Shown piece after piece: positions 8,550 through 16,789 of a DNA stretch of 64,000 nt. The stretch covers positions 1 to 64,000 of the forward strand of contig CAVWYO010000002.1 of assembly GCA_963759235.1 (NCBI GenBank). Reading direction: 5' to 3'. Both the position numbers and the translations under genes were made by a program. Position 1 is the first letter of the stretch; the number at the start of each line of letters is the position of its first letter. The notes beneath the pieces were generated by a model. That model did no database searches. It was not told the origin of the DNA and saw only the letters and a list, made by a program, of their open reading frames with translations. The stretch is from Bauldia sp963759235 (GTDB lineage Bacteria > Pseudomonadota > Alphaproteobacteria > Rhizobiales > Kaistiaceae).

Positions 8550-9158
8550 ATGCGTGCTTCGACATCCGGCCTCCTAGCGGCGGTGGTGGGAGGCGTTGCG
8601 CTCTTTCTTGCCGTTGGCTCCGCTCAAGCGGTAACCGTACAATGTCCCGCTAGTCCAGCGGCGACCGGAACGATCAAGGTAATGACACTGGACACCAACC
8701 CCGTTAGTTCTTGCTACGCCAGTAGTGATGCCAACTCGATTCCGCTCACGCTGGCTGGCTATGACTTTCTGGACAAGGTTGATAAAAATCTTGTGTCGCA
8801 AAATAATATATTGACTATTACGCAAACGTCAACCGGCCAGGGTACTTTTTCAATTGCCGCCGGTTTTACTGATCTGATATTGGCCCTGAAAGACGGGAAC
8901 AACGGGGATACGCCGTACATCGAATATTTTGCTTTGGGCGCGGGCGTTTTGACCGGCGACTGGACGATCCAGGAGTGGGCAAACGGCGTGTTCAGCAAAT
9001 ACAAAAATTTCTCGGACGCCGTGCTGTTTGGCCACATCTCTGCAGTCCCTCTTCCGGCCGGGTTGCCGCTGTTTGCGAGCGGGTTGAGCGGATTGGGTTT
9101 TCTGGCCTGGCGTAAACGGCGCAAGTCGGCTCGGGCGCTTATCGCCATAGAGGCCTGA
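8550..9158 (+). CDS. VPLPA-CTERM sorting domain protein, intact
   Basis: A 202-residue secreted protein with GGGAG eight bases before the ATG. The signal peptide (ALFLAVGSAQA) ends near residue 27. The mature region begins VTVQCPASPAATGTIKVMTL and carries two Cys about 20 residues apart that could pair; no known domain is recognised. The C-terminal signal is AVPLPAGLPLFASGLSGLGF, then LAWRKRRKSA, an almost exact VPLPA-CTERM. Family knowledge links this variant with exosortase XrtD, whose gene is not here. Base composition is more AT-rich than the core genes. A hairpin terminator follows at 9205. Confidence 0.88.
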   Translation: MRASTSGLLAAVVGGVALFLAVGSAQAVTVQCPASPAATGTIKVMTLDTNPVSSCYASSDANSIPLTLAGYDFLDKVDKNLVSQNNILTITQTSTGQGTFSIAAGFTDLILALKDGNNGDTPYIEYFALGAGVLTGDWTIQEWANGVFSKYKNFSDAVLFGHISAVPLPAGLPLFASGLSGLGFLAWRKRRKSARALIAIEA

Positions 9159-9204
9159 GGGCTTGGTTTCCCGTTCGCCCAACGAACAGAGAGCAAGCTA
9201 ATGT

Positions 9205-9232
9205 CAAGGGCTCGGCGATTGCCGAGCCCTTG
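9205..9232 (+). terminator. hairpin terminator after VPLPA-CTERM gene
   Basis: CAAGGGCTCGGC-GATT-GCCGAGCCCTTG is a perfect 12-bp stem with a 4-base loop, 47 bp after the stop codon. It is followed by TGTGTGTTAG, a weak T-rich tail. It probably ends the transcript of the 8550-9158 gene. Confidence 0.8.
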
Positions 9233-9959
9233 TGTGTTAGCAATCATTTTCCCCCGAGTGTCAATGGCGCGGCGGAGGACAGATACTCGTCGAACCTGTC
9301 GAGGCTGCTGACCGTTGCAGTAGTGTGTTCTTTTGCCACGTCGTTGGCCGGGTCGGCGTCGGCCGGGAGCTCGGACGACGCTCTCGTCGCCTTCGCCGTC
9401 CACATCGATCACACCCCCAAGCAATCGTGGCCGGGCTACGGCATCTACCTGGGCAACGGGCTGGTGATCACGGCTTCGCACGTGGTGGGGGAGGCGTCGG
9501 TCACCAAGCCGAAGGTCGTCGTCGACGGGGAGGCGCTGCCGACGCGGGCGGTCAAGGAGGGCTCGCTCGCGACCGTCGACCTGACGCTGCTCGCGATCGA
9601 CGCCGACCAAATCCCGGCGAGGCTTGAACGGGCTGCGGCTGGCCCTCTGCGAGGCGCCGCCGGAGGTCGGAGACGACGTGATCGTCGTTATCCCGGAACG
9701 GACGACCCGAACCAAGATCGTGTCGGCGGAAGCCTTACCCTGGTGGGTTCGCCTCCGCTTCGGCACGCTCGTCGCCGATATTCCGGGAACCGGAAACTCG
9801 GGGTCGGGCGTGTTCGACGCGCGCTCGGGATGCCTCCTCGGCATCATCAGCCGAAGGATCAGCTTTCGCGCCGAAGGCCAGTCTGGCGAAACGTCGGACA
9901 AGTATTTCGTTCCGGCGGCGGCGATCCGGGAATTCATTCCCAGGGACGCCGGCTTCTAA
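9230..9959 (+). pseudogene. trypsin-like serine protease, frameshifted
   Basis: A Sec-exported S1-type protease. A hydrophobic leader (LLTVAVVCSFATSLAGSASA) is followed by the catalytic His in GLVITASHVVGE, an Asp in ATVDLTLLAID and the Ser in GTGNSGSGVF. The frame breaks near 9626: removing one G from CTTGAAC joins DQIPARL to NGLRLALCEAPPEVGDDVIV, giving about 240 residues. The start is unclear. TTG at 9230 is in frame but lies in the terminator, while ATG at 9263 is out of frame and would need another shift. With the one-base correction all three catalytic residues are present. Confidence 0.7.
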
Positions 9960-10008
9960 TATCCTCATTCGCTGGAGTTTGGGTAATAGCGGAACCACAC
10001 GCGCCGAT

Positions 10009-10093
10009 CCCTCCCCGGAACGGCGGAAGGGGGGACCATGCGAAGCATGGTGGGTGGGGTCCTTCGCCAACCGCACCCCCGGCCCGGGAAGGG
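10009..10093. repeat. REP-like intergenic palindrome
   Basis: CCCTCCCCGG...GGGGGGACCATGCGAAGCATGGTGGG is a GC-rich imperfect palindrome centred on ATGCGAAGCAT. It belongs to the same family as the segments at 33441-33604 and 36100-36162, which share the CTTCGCA and CCCCTCC blocks. It lies between the protease and rfbA genes and has no coding frame of note. Confidence 0.6.
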
Positions 10094-10134
10094 ATTCCCG
10101 TTATCCTCCAGCGCGCACGCTGTGTCTCACGCTC

Positions 10135-11109
10135 TTATGTTTCCGCGTGCCAACCCAAGGGCGGTCGCTCATGCGCGGGAAGCAGCCGTCTATTCCGCTG
10201 CACGTCCGTCCGTCGGCCTCCTCCAATGCGGCCGCTTTGCACGACCTGCATCAGGTATTCCCCGTAGGTCGATTTGGCCTGGGCCTCGGCTTCGGCCCTG
10301 AGCCGGTCGAGGTCGATGAAGCCCATCCGATAGGCGATCTCCTCCAGGCAGCCGATCTTGAGGCCCTGGCGCTCCTCGATGACCTGGACGAACTGCGCCG
10401 CCTCGACGAGCGAGGCGTGGGTGCCGGTGTCGAGCCAGGCGATAGCCGCGCCCCAGCAGCTCGACGTGCAGGTCGCCGCGCTCCAGATAGGCGCGGTTGA
10501 CGTCGGTGATCTCCACCTCGCCGCGGGCCGACGGCTTCACCGCGGCGGCGATGTCGAGGACGTCGTTGTCGTAGAAATAGAGGCCGGTCACCGCGTAGTT
10601 CGATTTCGGCCGCGCCGGCTTCTCCTCGATCGAGAGCGCCCGCCCGTCGGCGTCGAAAACGCGACGACGCCGTAGCGCTCGGGGTCCCTGACCGCATAGG
10701 CGAAGATCGTCGCGCCGCGTCGGCCGCGCCGCCGCGCTGGCGAGCAGCTCGGTCAGGCCGTGGCCGAAGAAGATGTTGTCGCCGAGAACCAGCGCGACGC
10801 GGTCGTCGCCGACGAAGTCGCGGCCGACGATGAAGGCCTCGGCGAGGCCGCGCGGCGCCGGCTGGACGGCATAGGTGAGGCGGAGCCCGAAGCGCTCGCC
10901 GTCGCCGAGCAGCCGCTGAAACCCGGCGAGATCGTGCGGGCGTGGTGATCACCAGGATGTCGCGGATGCCGGCGAGCATCAGCGTCGACAGCGGGTAGTA
11001 GATCATCGGCTTGTCGTAGACGGGAAGGAGCTGCTTGCGACGTCGCCAGCGTGATCGGGTAGAGGCGGGTGCCGGAGCCGCCGGCGAGCACGATGCCCTT
11101 GCGTTTCAC
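10135..11109 (-). pseudogene. rfbA: glucose-1-phosphate thymidylyltransferase with five frameshifts
   Basis: RfbA makes dTDP-glucose from dTTP and glucose-1-phosphate, the first step to dTDP-L-rhamnose. GTG at 11109 begins VKRKGIVLAGGSGTRLYPIT, the nucleotide-binding signature. Pieces in other frames follow in order: KQLLPVYDKPMIYYPLSTLM, LVLGDNIFFGHGL, SIEEKPARPKSNYAVTGLYF, and AYRMGFIDLDRLRAEAEAQA. Five shifts (near 11037, 10942, 10718, 10656 and 10442) each disappear if one base is removed. The last piece reads past the usual end by some 30 residues. Protein conservation is high, so recent decay or base-calling error is more likely than an old relic. The island at 11.3-15.0 kb separates it from rfbB. 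Confidence 0.82.
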
Positions 11110-11309
11110 GCTATCTCTCCCATCGCGAAAACCTCCACGGCGCGGCGCCAATAGGCCGGCCAGCCCCCAATCTAACGATGAACTTGCTCAAGTCGAGCGG
11201 CAACGTCCAAGCCTTCGCAACAACGTCAGGGACCCGAGGATGGGGCGACAATCGTCTCGGCGAATGCGTGCCGACTGGTGCTCCTCGATCCAGCGACGCG
11301 GCAAGTGCT

Positions 11310-11528
11310 GAACGGTGCCGCGTCCCACTTGGTGGTCAACTGCAAACGGGTCGATCGCGTCTGGCAGCGCAAGGGGCTGAAGGTTCCCACCAACCAGCCG
11401 AAGAGAAGGGCGGTTATGGCTCACCGACGGATCGTGCATCCGTCTTCGCGCCCGTGCTCAACGTCATCGAAGAGTTCACGCACGAGGCAGTGGCGATCCG
11501 CATTGATCGCAAATTCAATTTGCCATAA
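11310..11528 (+). pseudogene. IS3-family transposase (OrfB) fragment
   Basis: Short pieces match the IS3 integrase protein: VVNCKRVDRVWQRKGLKVPT in one frame, then LNVIEEFTHEAVAIRIDRKF in another. The stretch with the first catalytic Asp between them is mostly deleted, and the C-terminal half is absent. No inverted repeats were found. It marks the left end of the accessory island between rfbA and rfbB. Confidence 0.72.
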
Positions 11529-11541
11529 GAGATGCGCGGGC

Positions 11542-12654
11542 TCAGCGCCGGGCTGCACCGGGTGTTTTTCGCGGCTGAAGAGCAAGGTCCCCGCGCCGCT
11601 CTTCGCTCTCCTCCCAGAGCTGTCTGGCAATCTCGAGCGGGTCGACGCCCAAGTCGTGCCAGAAAGCGGATTCGTTGCCGCAGCGGTGAAGTTCCCGATG
11701 GTGCGCACGGCAGAGCGGTACGGTGAAGTCATCACCTACCTTGCGTGACATGGCCCGCGGTTGCGCGAAGCGGACATGATGGGGGTCGGACGGCGTCGCG
11801 CCGCACAGCAGGCAGGGTTGCGAGGCGACGAAACGCAGGTGGTGCTTGTCGCGGATGCGATGCGGCTCCGGAATGGCGAGGGCGGCCTTCGCAATGCCGA
11901 GGCGTGTCGACGCGCCGTTGAGGAGGCCGAGGGCGTCTGATCGGCCGCCGGTCTTCTTGGCTGCACGGGTATCGGCTGCCGCCGGATCATGACCGTTCTC
12001 GGATTTTGCTGGGCCCTCAATGTTTCCCGCCGCAGTGTCACGCTCGAGGCCGGTTCCGGGCTTGCCCGATCGATCCATGGGTGTGGCCGCCGGCGAAGCC
12101 TGGGCCGCCAGTCGTTCCGTCCCCGGTGTCGCTCCGGGAGAAGCCTTAATGGCCCCGTTCAGGCGCGGCGATTGCAATGGCGGCTGTTGCGTCGCCTGTT
12201 CGGGTTCGTGTGGCGCAGCCGGTCGCGCTGGGCGCCGTCCATTGGCGTAGAGCGCCAGTCCAAAGGCCTTGCCGAAGGTGGCGAGTGCCCGCTTGGTGGC
12301 ATCGGTCTCCGCCGCCTTGAGGGCACGGTCATGGGCCTCGCCGGCAGAAGCGCCTTGGGCTTCCCCGGTGCCATGACCGTCGCGGACGATTACACCATCG
12401 CCCGTCCGCACCGTGATCCTCACCCGCGCGCAGTAAAGCGCCGTCAAAGTGCCGCGGACCTCTCGGGCCAGTACGCACTTGGTCTCGACCGTTTCGCGAT
12501 CCCAGCCGTCGAAGCCGAAGATGCGGTTGGCCTGCGAGACGGCGTACCAGCCCTCGATGTAGGAGAGCTCTCTTCCGGCAAGCATCCGGGAGCGGATGGC
12601 CCGGGCCGGGACATTGCGGGCAAGGGCGCGCAGTTGCTTGTCGGAGAAGCCCAT
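11542..12654 (-). CDS. Rad52/Rad22-type recombinase fused to an HNH-like zinc domain
   Basis: A 370-residue protein; ATG at 12654 overlaps the stop of the gene before it. The N-terminal part (residues 1 to about 145) has the Rad52 annealing-protein signature: LSYIEGWYAVSQANRIFGFD, then ETDATKRALATFGKAFGLAL. A Pro/Ala-rich linker of about 130 residues follows. The C-terminal part (from about residue 285) is an HNH-like module with CLLCGATPSDPHHVRF and VPLCRAHHRELH. Rad52-type proteins anneal single strands in phage and element recombination; the HNH-like part could bind DNA or nick it, but the catalytic state is uncertain. It sits with a Gp157-like gene in an element-derived island. Confidence 0.82.
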   Translation of the reverse strand: MGFSDKQLRALARNVPARAIRSRMLAGRELSYIEGWYAVSQANRIFGFDGWDRETVETKCVLAREVRGTLTALYCARVRITVRTGDGVIVRDGHGTGEAQGASAGEAHDRALKAAETDATKRALATFGKAFGLALYANGRRPARPAAPHEPEQATQQPPLQSPRLNGAIKASPGATPGTERLAAQASPAATPMDRSGKPGTGLERDTAAGNIEGPAKSENGHDPAAADTRAAKKTGGRSDALGLLNGASTRLGIAKAALAIPEPHRIRDKHHLRFVASQPCLLCGATPSDPHHVRFAQPRAMSRKVGDDFTVPLCRAHHRELHRCGNESAFWHDLGVDPLEIARQLWEESEERRGDLALQPRKTPGAARR

Positions 12655-13169
12655 CACCGGACCCTTACGCTCAGCACCGGCTCCGGATTGGAGAGTGCTA
12701 CGCCGTCGACCCGCACCCCTCTCTTGAGATCGCCGAGCAGGCCGGAGCGATCGAGGCGTGGTTCGCGCGCCAGCCAATACGGCGAAGGGATGGCACCCTC
12801 GTCGGTCACCACCAGGGCCGGCGATCCTGGTCTCACCGACACCGTGAAGTCGGGTGCCGCGATCTTCCTGATGCCGACCTCGATCATGGCGTCGCGGGCG
12901 ATCGCCCGCCGGCTGCTCGCCCTTTCGCCGAGCCGCTGCAGCCGCCCCTGCAGGACGTCGATGTGGTTCTTCAACCCGTCGGCCATGGCCTCGTCGACCA
13001 GCGCCGCCCGGACGACCGCCGCCACAGTTTCGTGGAGATCGGTCAGTCCTTCGAGGGTATCCGCCAACGTCTCTTCGTCGATACCCGCTTCCAGCGCTAT
13101 GATCCGGTCGCGAATCGTACGGTAGGTGGTTAGGGAATGGTCGAGATGGGTCACGTCTTTATCCCGCAC
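12654..13169 (-). CDS. siphovirus Gp157-like protein
   Basis: A 171-residue protein. The first half is helical and probably coiled (residues about 20-95, with ALEAGIDEETLADTLEGLTD and LQGRLQRLGERASSRRAIAR). A small beta-rich tail follows (KIAAPDFTVSVRPGSPALVV, then IPSPYWL). This layout fits the Gp157 family of phages and integrative elements, found next to single-strand annealing proteins. GTG at 13169 is used here; GTG at 13154 (VTHLDHSL) is an alternative. It is coupled to the Rad52-like gene through a TGATG overlap, so the two probably work together in recombination. The exact role of Gp157 is not settled. Confidence 0.75.
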   Translation of the reverse strand: MRDKDVTHLDHSLTTYRTIRDRIIALEAGIDEETLADTLEGLTDLHETVAAVVRAALVDEAMADGLKNHIDVLQGRLQRLGERASSRRAIARDAMIEVGIRKIAAPDFTVSVRPGSPALVVTDEGAIPSPYWLAREPRLDRSGLLGDLKRGVRVDGVALSNPEPVLSVRVR

Positions 13170-13306
13170 TGAAGACCGGGCCTAATGACGACACGTCTTT
13201 CTTGGTCATACATGGATGAACCATATGCTGTTCCTCTAGGAGTTATGCTCTTGTCACAAGTGACAATAGCACATTAACATGCCTGTCGACAAGTGCACAG
13301 ATAAGG

Positions 13307-13537
13307 ATGGCGCGCGCCGCTGTAGGCTGGACCGTTCGCGACCTGGCGAAGGCTGCTGGTGTCCATCGCAACGATCAATCTCGAGTCTTGAGGTCGGCCG
13401 CTATACCGGTGACGCTTCAGACGATTTCGGCAATAGAAGATGCATTGCAAAGGGCCGGCGTCGAGTTCATCGACGAGAACGGCGGCGGCCCGGGCGTCCG
13501 CCTGCGCAGGCCGGTCAGGTCCGCGAAACGAAAATAG
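13307..13537 (+). CDS. small HTH protein with a garbled recognition helix
   Basis: A 76-residue frame starting MARAAVGWTVRDLAKAAGVH, typical of small XRE-type regulators. It ends with the family tail AGVEFIDENGGGPGVRLRRP. Between them (about residues 22-36, NDQSRVLRSAAIPV) the sequence does not fit. Another frame encodes ISSLEVGRYTGDA there, close to the usual ITRFExGRxxGDxxT. Two compensating one-base shifts would explain it. As read, the DNA-recognition helix is lost. It is divergent from the Gp157/Rad52 pair and could once have controlled it. Confidence 0.6.
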   Translation: MARAAVGWTVRDLAKAAGVHRNDQSRVLRSAAIPVTLQTISAIEDALQRAGVEFIDENGGGPGVRLRRPVRSAKRK

Positions 13538-13786
13538 TCGATGCGCCCCAGGCGTTCGGGTCGGGAATCCTTCCGGCGCGCCCTGGACCGAGGGCGAAAT
13601 GCCATTTTGGCAGAACAAAGCCAATCGAGCCTAAGCCAGCGCTTGGGTATAGGGTTTTCGGATTTCGCTGGCCGAGGCGATGGCACCCGGGACTGTTAAG
13701 GTGCGTCAAGCGCCACTATCTCACCGGGTCGGATGGTCTGTCAGACCCAGGTTTTGGCAACGCGTTCAAGTCTGGATCGGTATCCA

Positions 13787-14416
13787 ATGTCAAAGAATGC
13801 ACTGTCTCCCGCTGCTTCGATTGCCGCGACCAATCGCGAGCCCCCGACGCTTGATCCTGAACTTCAGCGGATCCTCGGGCCGCCGCCACTCTATGAGGGC
13901 GAAGACAAGGAGGCCTACGATCACCTCCAAGCCCGCCTGCGTTCGGCGGTCATACCGCAGGACGTGATCGAGGAGATCTGGGTCCGTGACCTCGCCGATC
14001 TGGTCTGGGAGACCCTTCGCCTGCGGAGGCTCAAGGCCAGGCTGATGGATGCGGCTTCAGTGAGCGAGCTCGAAAGACTTCGGCGCGCGGCGGTGCCGCA
14101 ATTTCTTAGCCGACAAAGCCGTCTGGCCAATTTGGGTGGAGACAAGGCGGCCGCTGAGAGCAAGGTCGATGACCTTCTCGGCAAGGCGTCCACCGATCGT
14201 GGGATCTTGGAGGCCCTGACCCTGTCGGCCCGGCTTAATGATTTCGAGCGGATCGATCAGCTGATCATGCAGTCGGAAGGGCGTCGCACAACCGTGCTAA
14301 AGGAGATCGACCGCCATCGCGATGTGCTTGCTCGCCGACTGCGCGAGGCTGTCGCCGACATAGAGGATGCCGAGTTCGAAGAGGTGACTGCGCCTGACGG
14401 CGGACCCGCGACATGA
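13787..14416 (+). CDS. conserved hypothetical protein, helical
   Basis: A 209-residue, charged, mostly helical protein with no recognised domain. It opens MSKNALSPAASIAATNREPP and has a probable coiled segment near the end (RTTVLKEIDRHRDVLARRLR, then an acidic tail). It overlaps the next gene through ATGA, so the two form an operon. I recognise the pair only as a recurring gene pair of unknown function in accessory regions of alphaproteobacteria. The start at 13787 is the first ATG that gives the conserved-looking region. Confidence 0.65.
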   Translation: MSKNALSPAASIAATNREPPTLDPELQRILGPPPLYEGEDKEAYDHLQARLRSAVIPQDVIEEIWVRDLADLVWETLRLRRLKARLMDAASVSELERLRRAAVPQFLSRQSRLANLGGDKAAAESKVDDLLGKASTDRGILEALTLSARLNDFERIDQLIMQSEGRRTTVLKEIDRHRDVLARRLREAVADIEDAEFEEVTAPDGGPAT

Positions 14417-14973
14417 AGACCACGGCCCGCGTTCGGGCCAACCGTCGCAACGCGGCGCTCAGCACCGGCCCGAGATCCAAGGCGGGCAAGGCGAGGGTGG
14501 CCCGCAACGCCGTTCGCCATGGTCTCGCGGTGCCGCTCACCTCACTGCACACGTTTGACGCCACGGTCGAACGCTTGGCGATTTTTTTGGTCGGCGACAG
14601 CGCCTCTGATGAGCGCCTTGACCGCGCCCGCTATGTTGCGGAGGCGCAGGTCGACCTGATCCGCGTCCGCGGGGCGCGCGACACCCTCCTCGCGGCGCGG
14701 ATGGCCGATCCCGACTATCTTCGGACCAGGCAAATGGCGCCCTATACAAGCGCCATGTTGAAGTCGCTCGCCCGGTGGGGACTCGAAGTGTTGGCGGAGT
14801 CGCCCGTTCCTTCGAGCGAAGCAGAGCGCGTCGCCGCGGTCATCGGCGATCGTTCGAAAGAACTGCATCGACTCGACCGTTACGAACGCCGAGCACTGTC
14901 GCGGCTCAGATCTGCCGTCCGGGCGCTCGATGCCTTGGCGCTGCCGGCTCCTCGGTTGCCCCTCGCTGACTGA
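14413..14973 (+). CDS. conserved hypothetical protein with NRRNA...STGP motif
   Basis: A 186-residue basic protein. The N-terminal motif RANRRNAALSTGPRSKAGKA, then RVARNAVRHGL is a known conserved N-terminus of a family without assigned function, rich in Arg/Lys and able to touch nucleic acid. The rest is helical with many Arg and ends LPLAD. It is translationally coupled to the preceding gene (GACATGAAG). It is the last gene of the island before the rfbA stub at 15039. Confidence 0.68.
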   Translation: MKTTARVRANRRNAALSTGPRSKAGKARVARNAVRHGLAVPLTSLHTFDATVERLAIFLVGDSASDERLDRARYVAEAQVDLIRVRGARDTLLAARMADPDYLRTRQMAPYTSAMLKSLARWGLEVLAESPVPSSEAERVAAVIGDRSKELHRLDRYERRALSRLRSAVRALDALALPAPRLPLAD

Positions 14974-15038
14974 TCGCATCCCCCTCTACGATCGGCGGAG
15001 CAGGGGAGTAGAATCTTCCGGGTCCGCGGTCGGAGCAT

Positions 15039-15083
15039 TCAGCCATGCTTGGAGGCCACGCCGGCAAGCACGATGCCCTTCAT
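15039..15083 (-). pseudogene. rfbA: stub of a second rfbA directly after rfbB
   Basis: ATG at 15083 overlaps the rfbB stop and encodes MKGIVLAGV before diverging and stopping after 14 codons. MKGIVLAGG is the standard RfbA start. In an rfbD-rfbC-rfbB-rfbA operon rfbA would stand exactly here. The stub therefore marks where the island replaced or cut an rfbA gene. The longer rfbA at 10135-11109 has a different start (VKRKGIVLAGG) and may be the displaced copy or a paralogue. Confidence 0.65.
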
Positions 15084-16171
15084 TGACGGAACTCGTCGCT
15101 GACGGTTGCCGAGCCCGCGTTTCCGGTGCCGAGCCTCTCGCCGCGATAGACGCCCGAGCGTACGCGCTCCCACCAGCCGCGGTTGTCGAGGTACCAGCGG
15201 ACCGTGCGCACCAGCCCGCTGTCGAGCGTCTCGGCGGGCGACCAGCCGAGCTCGTCGCGGAGCCGGCTGGCGTCGATGGCATAGCGGAAATCGTGGCCCG
15301 GCCGGTCGTCGACGAAGCGGATGAGCGCTCGCCGCGGGCCGATCGCGGCATCCGGGGCAAGCTCGTCCATGGCGTCGCAGAGCCGCTCGACGATCTCGAG
15401 GTTGGTGCATTCGGCCTCGCCGCCGATGTTGTAGGTCTCGCCGTCACGGCCTTCGGCGGCGACGAGGAGGAGGGCGCGGGCGTGATCTTCCACGAAGAGC
15501 CAGTCGCGGACATTGGCGCCGGTCCCGTAGACCGGCAGCGGCTTCCCTTCCAGGGCGTTGAGGATCATCAGCGGGATGAGCTTCTCCGGAAACTGGTAGG
15601 GTCCGTAATTGTTCGAGCAGTTGGTGATCACCACCGGCAGCCCGTAGGTGCGGTGCCAGGCGCGCACCAGATGGTCGCTCGCCGCCTTGCTGGCGGCGTA
15701 GGGCGAGTTCGGCCGGTAGGCGTCGCCCTCGGCGAATTTGCCCGCGGCGCCGAGCGAGCCATAGACCTCGTCGGTCGACACGTGATGAAGGCGGAACCGT
15801 GAGCGGCGGCCGGCGTCGAGTCCGCGCCAGTACTCGACCAGCGCCTCGAGCAGTGCGCCGGTGCCGACCACATTGGTCTCGATGAAGGCGGCCGGACCGT
15901 CGATCGAGCGGTCGACATGGCTCTCCGCCGCAAGGTGCATGACGATGTCGGGCTGGTAGTCGGCCAGGATCCGCCGCATCGCCTCGGCGTCGCAGATATC
16001 GGCGCGGACGAAGCGAAAGCGCGGGTCGGCGTCGATGGCGGGCAGCGAGTCGAGATTGCCGGCATAGGTCAGCTTGTCGACGACGAGGAGATCGTGATTC
16101 GTCTCGGCGACGATCAGCCGCGCTACCGCCGATCCGATGAAGCCCGCTCCGCCAGTGACCAGGAATCGCAT
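15080..16171 (-). CDS. rfbB: dTDP-glucose 4,6-dehydratase
   Basis: A 363-residue short-chain dehydrogenase/reductase converting dTDP-glucose to dTDP-4-keto-6-deoxyglucose. The NAD-binding MRFLVTGGAGFIGSAVARLI begins at the chosen start (16171). The dehydratase signature VSTDEVYGSLG carries the catalytic Asp-Glu, and the YxxxK pair is in YAASKAASDH. SNNYGPYQFPEKLIPLMILN binds the nucleotide sugar. Frame and length are normal. It follows rfbC by 8 bp and overlaps the rfbA stub by 4 bp. Confidence 0.96.
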   Translation of the reverse strand: MRFLVTGGAGFIGSAVARLIVAETNHDLLVVDKLTYAGNLDSLPAIDADPRFRFVRADICDAEAMRRILADYQPDIVMHLAAESHVDRSIDGPAAFIETNVVGTGALLEALVEYWRGLDAGRRSRFRLHHVSTDEVYGSLGAAGKFAEGDAYRPNSPYAASKAASDHLVRAWHRTYGLPVVITNCSNNYGPYQFPEKLIPLMILNALEGKPLPVYGTGANVRDWLFVEDHARALLLVAAEGRDGETYNIGGEAECTNLEIVERLCDAMDELAPDAAIGPRRALIRFVDDRPGHDFRYAIDASRLRDELGWSPAETLDSGLVRTVRWYLDNRGWWERVRSGVYRGERLGTGNAGSATVSDEFRQ

Positions 16172-16179
16172 CGCCGAAC

Positions 16180-16737
16180 TCACGCGAAGGGCGATTGGAG
16201 GGCGGCGAGGGGAGGCAGGGCGCGGTCCTTTTCCGACACCGTCGCGGCGCTCTCCGACACCGGCCATTCGATCGCCAGATCGGCGTCGTTCCAGGCGAGG
16301 CCGCCCTCCGCCGCCGGAGCGTAATAGCTGTCCATCTTGTAGGCGACCAGCACGTCATCCTCCAGCGTACAGAAGCCGTGGGCAAAGCCGCGCGGCACGA
16401 ATATCTGCTCGGCGCTCTCCGCGGTGAGCACCGCGCTGCACCAGCGGCCGTAAGCCGGCGAGCTTCGCCGCAGGTCGACGGCGACATCGAGGATCGAGCC
16501 GCGCAGCACGCGGACAAGCTTCGCCTGCGCGGCGGGCGGAGCCTGGTAGTGGAGGCCGCGAACGGTTCCGGCCCGCGCCGACCACGACTCGTTGTCCTGC
16601 ACGAAATCGGCCGTCACGCCGAGATCGGCATAGGTGTCGGCCCGCCAGGTCTCGACAAAATACCCGCGCGGATCGGCGAACTTTCGCGGCCGGATGAGAA
16701 GCACATCGGTCAGGTCCAGAGATTCGACAGCTGCCAT
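16180..16737 (-). CDS. rfbC: dTDP-4-dehydrorhamnose 3,5-epimerase
   Basis: A 185-residue cupin epimerase. The start at 16737 gives MAAVESLDLTDVLLIRPRKF. Family residues are visible in FVQDNESWSARAGTVRGLHY (the RGLHYQ His is catalytic), VLRGSILDVAVDLRRSSPAY and FVPRGFAHGFCTLED. The length matches the family (about 180-190). It lies between rfbD and rfbB in the dTDP-L-rhamnose operon and supplies RfbD with the 3,5-epimerised keto sugar. Confidence 0.95.
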   Translation of the reverse strand: MAAVESLDLTDVLLIRPRKFADPRGYFVETWRADTYADLGVTADFVQDNESWSARAGTVRGLHYQAPPAAQAKLVRVLRGSILDVAVDLRRSSPAYGRWCSAVLTAESAEQIFVPRGFAHGFCTLEDDVLVAYKMDSYYAPAAEGGLAWNDADLAIEWPVSESAATVSEKDRALPPLAALQSPFA

Positions 16738-16789
16738 TTGATCGACTTGTGAATTCCTGCCGTTGTTCTTCCGCCGCGGTTGCCCCGTT

